Source: Ruegeria sp. HKCCD8929
GTDB taxonomy: Bacteria > Pseudomonadota > Alphaproteobacteria > Rhodobacterales > Rhodobacteraceae
Assembly (NCBI RefSeq): GCF_013031405.1
Contig: NZ_WPZY01000034.1
Span: 1 to 32,561, forward strand
Reading direction: 5' to 3'
DNA: 32,561 bases
Within the stretch, counting starts at the first letter, position 1. Each line of letters starts with the position of its first letter. A program made the position numbers and the translations under genes. The notes under the pieces were generated by a model. The model made no database searches. It had not been told where the DNA came from and saw nothing but the letters and a program-made list of their open reading frames with translations. Of the stretch, positions 29,841-32,561 are shown in pieces.

Positions 29841-31912
29841 TCCGCTGCCACCTCCTTCTGCTCCTGCCGAACCGCTAGGATGAGGGGTACGCATTGCTTT
29901 GCATCCTCATAGATCGTTACGCAGTCAAGGCATTGGAAACACTCGGAATAGTCGACCTCCCCGACGTTGTCGATCGCGCCGTATTTGCAGCGCACCTTGC
30001 AAAGCTGGCACGGACTGCCGCACTCTGGGCGCCGTGCGATCCAGTTCCGCCCGCGCAAAAGCCCCCCGATCGCCATGAAGGCGCCCAATGGGCAGACATA
30101 GCGGCAGAACCCCTTGAACAGGAACAGGCCGAGCGCAAGCCAAAAGCCAGCATAAAGCACATAATACCATTCCCGCTCGAAAAAGACGGTAATCGCGGTT
30201 TTGAAAGGCTCGATCTCCGCCGCCGTATCGACGTGGTTCGGGGCGACAAAGACGATCGCGACAAGTCCAGCGAGCAGCACGTATTTTAGGAGTTTCAGCC
30301 GCCGGTCCCAGCGGGTCGACGGCTCGATCCGGGGCAGGCGCAGCCGCGTGCCGAGATGGTGCATAAATTCCTGCATCGCACCGAAGGGGCAGAGCCAGCC
30401 GCAGAAGAACCCGCGCCCCCAGAGAACGAAACCGAGGATCGTCACGGCCCAGATCAGCAACGAAAATGGATCGTAAAGCAGATATGCCAAACTACCGCCC
30501 TCAATCCCGGTACGCAGGGTCGCCAGCACGGTAACAATGGAGAGTTGCCCCTGTCCCCACCAGCCGACGAAGACGATGACGAAGCCAAGGACCCCGAGTC
30601 TAATCTGTGTGAAACTCCTGCGCGTAGCGCAGCGGCGCATCCGGATCAGCAGCACCCCGCCCAGACCGCCCAGAAATACCGCGAGCACGATAAGATCAGG
30701 CAAACGGTTGCGGATCGCCTCCATCCACGGGGTCACGGGTTCAATCGTGCCTTCGCGCAGGAAGTACCGTTCGTCGGTCGCATGCGTGACCTCGAAGATC
30801 ACGCTGCCGACCTCGGGGCGGAACATGCCGTGCTCGCGCACTGCCTGAACCTGCAGCGTCCATTCGCGAGCCGGATCGAAACCCAACCGCCGGTCTGTCC
30901 GCACGATCATCGCGGTGCCGTCGGGAGCGCCATCGGCAAGCTCGACCAGCAGATCGGCGTCGCGTAGAGCAACCGGCAGTTCATCCTGTTCCAGATAGAC
31001 GCGATCGGGCGCGGTGTTGCGCACGAAATCCTCTGACACCAGCCCGTGCCGGCCCGCGTCGATCAGCAGGATTGGTTCCATCTCGGGCGAAATCTTGAGA
31101 AACCGCTGTAGTTCCTTATAGGTATCGTCGGACAGAGCCGCCTGTGCAATCGAGGGGGGTCCGATGTCCACGATCCAAAGGTCAAGGTAGTTTTCGTCCG
31201 GCGATTCCGCGGCTTCGGGATCGTCGTTGGCCCAAATCGTTTCCACAAAGGCCGCATCCGCTTCGGCATTCGTGACGGTTTTGCGTCCCGCCAGCCCTTC
31301 CTTAATTAAGTCGTCCCATGTCAGTTCGATCTCAAGCTCCGGGTCGGGCCGCGCCGCGGGCTCCGTTGACAATCCCTGCATTTTTTCCCGAGCTACAACC
31401 AGCGTCGCTGCCAAAATCGATTCATGCGCGATCCGCACGCTCGCAGTGGCCTTGGCCACCCCATCAAGATAGACCAGCGACGTCTCGCCGCTACCCGCGC
31501 CGTAGGGGGTGCCGACGACTATGGACGACGATATCGAAAGCCCCGCATACTGTTCGAAGAACTTGTGGAACGGCGCTTCGCCGAGGCCGGAAACAAAGAT
31601 CGGCTCGTTATGCTCTATCAGCCGGACGTTGATGAACCGCCCCTCGAGATCGAGCATGACGAACACATTGATCGGCGCACCAGCGAAGCCGGGCAACGGT
31701 GCGAGTTCCCCGGTTTCGAACACATACCCGGCCGCCGCTCCGCCAGAGTTCCGAAGCGACCACACGCCCTGGTCATTCAACGGTTCGCCTAACGAATATG
31801 GTGGAACGACATAGTCAGAAATCTGCGCACGGCTCAGCGGTTCTGCCCAGACGGACACCGCCTGAAGCAGCACCAGCGCCAGCATGGCGAAATACGTCCT
31901 GAGCGCGTTCAT
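29837..31912 (-). CDS. NosR/NirI-like flavo-iron-sulfur membrane protein
   Basis: A 691-residue protein is read from ATG 31912, with a signal peptide (residues 1-23); the frame extends to 31972 without a better start. A periplasmic FMN-binding domain (~75-175) carries Thr156 in GVAKATASV at the expected flavinylation site. A periplasmic spacer (~185-395) is followed by membrane helices (about 405-425, 438-452, 483-500, 545-558, 585-600). Two CxxxCP motifs (C504/C508 and C603/C607) are NosR hallmarks. The C-terminal ferredoxin part has cysteines at 631, 635, 638, 642 and at 658, 661, 664, 674. The protein would carry electrons across the membrane between quinol or iron-sulfur carriers and the flavin. 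Coupling to ApbE is clear; its role beside PQQ genes is inference. Confidence 0.88.
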   Translation of the reverse strand: MNALRTYFAMLALVLLQAVSVWAEPLSRAQISDYVVPPYSLGEPLNDQGVWSLRNSGGAAAGYVFETGELAPLPGFAGAPINVFVMLDLEGRFINVRLIEHNEPIFVSGLGEAPFHKFFEQYAGLSISSSIVVGTPYGAGSGETSLVYLDGVAKATASVRIAHESILAATLVVAREKMQGLSTEPAARPDPELEIELTWDDLIKEGLAGRKTVTNAEADAAFVETIWANDDPEAAESPDENYLDLWIVDIGPPSIAQAALSDDTYKELQRFLKISPEMEPILLIDAGRHGLVSEDFVRNTAPDRVYLEQDELPVALRDADLLVELADGAPDGTAMIVRTDRRLGFDPAREWTLQVQAVREHGMFRPEVGSVIFEVTHATDERYFLREGTIEPVTPWMEAIRNRLPDLIVLAVFLGGLGGVLLIRMRRCATRRSFTQIRLGVLGFVIVFVGWWGQGQLSIVTVLATLRTGIEGGSLAYLLYDPFSLLIWAVTILGFVLWGRGFFCGWLCPFGAMQEFMHHLGTRLRLPRIEPSTRWDRRLKLLKYVLLAGLVAIVFVAPNHVDTAAEIEPFKTAITVFFEREWYYVLYAGFWLALGLFLFKGFCRYVCPLGAFMAIGGLLRGRNWIARRPECGSPCQLCKVRCKYGAIDNVGEVDYSECFQCLDCVTIYEDAKQCVPLILAVRQEQKEVAAE

Positions 31913-32239
31913 GTACGAATGGTAGATGCTGCAAACCGGATCCGACATTGGACGTTGGTCGGATGGGTTCATGGCAGCCGGCTAAGCCGGTTATTGAATA
32001 CGGCTGAACGCTAGAGAGCGACGAACTTTGACATGGCAACGTCAGCTTTGCGCCTCTCGTTGCGGTTGGAACGTCGCACAGCATTTGGTAAAAGCGGGCT
32101 CGCTGCCGCCATTCTCTGCGGCGAGTTCGAGCAGGTCGTTAGAGCCCTGAGTGACATTTCGGTTGTCGGGGAATGAACCGTTGTTAGAGTGTATCGGACA
32201 GGTAAACAACAATCACTAACACTCGTTGGAGTAACACAT
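31913..32239. other. Gene-free stretch upstream of the NosR-like gene
   Basis: No complete gene is seen. A GC palindrome (CCGGCTAAGCCGG, about 31979-31991) lies upstream of the NosR-like gene. The rest reads like decayed coding sequence interrupted by stops in all frames, so gene erosion is likely. Confidence 0.4.
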
Positions 32240-32476
32240 TTGGCAAGTGATCTAGAAAACCAACGCAATGAAACATTCTGGGCATTTAACGATCTAAAGC
32301 AAAAGCAAAGACTACCCGAACAAGCAATCGTGGATTTTCAGTTCGTACCAATTGGCGACACTGCGAATTGGTCAGAATTTCTTCGTGAATTGAACGAATT
32401 GGGGTTCGAAACGGAGCAGTATGAGGACGGAAGCGCCCTAGGGTCAGGATGCATTGATTTTCGCTGCTCTTCATGA
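32240..32476 (+). CDS. Short RraB-like protein, possibly truncated
   Basis: A TTG start at 32240 has GGAG at the right distance (32228-32231). The 78 residues begin ASDLENQRNETFWAFNDLKQ and continue through VDFQFVPIGD and FLRELNELGFETEQYEDG. That helix, strand, helix-GF order resembles the RraB/DUF695 fold (regulators of RNase E activity). Family members are usually longer than 100 residues, and the end (GSGCIDFRCSS) looks out of frame with the family, so a truncation is likely. After 32477 no gene is seen to the window end. Confidence 0.4.
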   Translation: MASDLENQRNETFWAFNDLKQKQRLPEQAIVDFQFVPIGDTANWSEFLRELNELGFETEQYEDGSALGSGCIDFRCSS

Positions 32477-32561
32477 TTCGCGGCTCGGAAAACGGAGCTG
32501 TTACATTGAGCAGCCTCATCTGACTGGTCCAAGTTGATTGTTAGTGCATCATCGGCCTGTG

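Overview
The window looks like DNA from an alphaproteobacterium of the Rhodobacteraceae/roseobacter type. Codon use is GC-rich, the small-gene families are those of roseobacter plasmids and integrative elements, and there is a Ca-type PQQ alcohol dehydrogenase module. This placement is inferred from gene content and style, not from a marker gene. An IS6-family element at 15002-15826 divides the window into two unrelated halves.

Left half (1-15001): the backbone of a conjugative plasmid or integrative element. It carries a single-stranded DNA-binding protein, an SOS-response-associated peptidase (SRAP/HMCES type), a DUF3768 protein, an HNH-type protein and about a dozen small unrecognised proteins. 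Many of these are in tight + strand operons joined by ATGA overlaps. On the - strand are a secreted lysozyme-like protein, a coiled-coil protein and the C-terminal third of a TraA-like relaxase/helicase whose front end is missing beside the IS. Long GC-rich leaders full of hairpins precede the + strand transcription units. Two of them (5371-5816 and 10010-10375) are diverged copies of one another, with hairpins whose stems differ in sequence but still pair. A third, in front of ssb, shares part of the same structure.

Right half (15827-31912): a PQQ-dependent alcohol oxidation module. An aldehyde dehydrogenase and its DUF779 partner lie on +. On - are a hybrid histidine kinase, a FIST-domain sensor protein and a NarL/LuxR response regulator, with overlapping reading frames, followed by an ExaA-like quinoprotein ethanol dehydrogenase, a Sel1-repeat protein, a YVTN beta-propeller protein and an ABC-type substrate-binding protein. 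On + are cytochrome c550 PedF and a quinoprotein-associated periplasmic binding protein. On - again are ApbE and a NosR/NirI-like flavo-iron-sulfur membrane protein. Alcohol would be oxidised in the periplasm by ExaA, electrons would pass to PedF, and the aldehyde would be oxidised in the cytoplasm. A 20-bp box repeated 17/20 at the same distance from the start codon of exaA and of the aldehyde dehydrogenase gene, with identical spacing to a -10 hexamer, is a strong candidate binding site for the response regulator.

The right edge (about 31913-32561) has no complete large gene. It holds decayed-looking sequence and a short RraB-like reading frame. No tRNA, rRNA or CRISPR array was seen.
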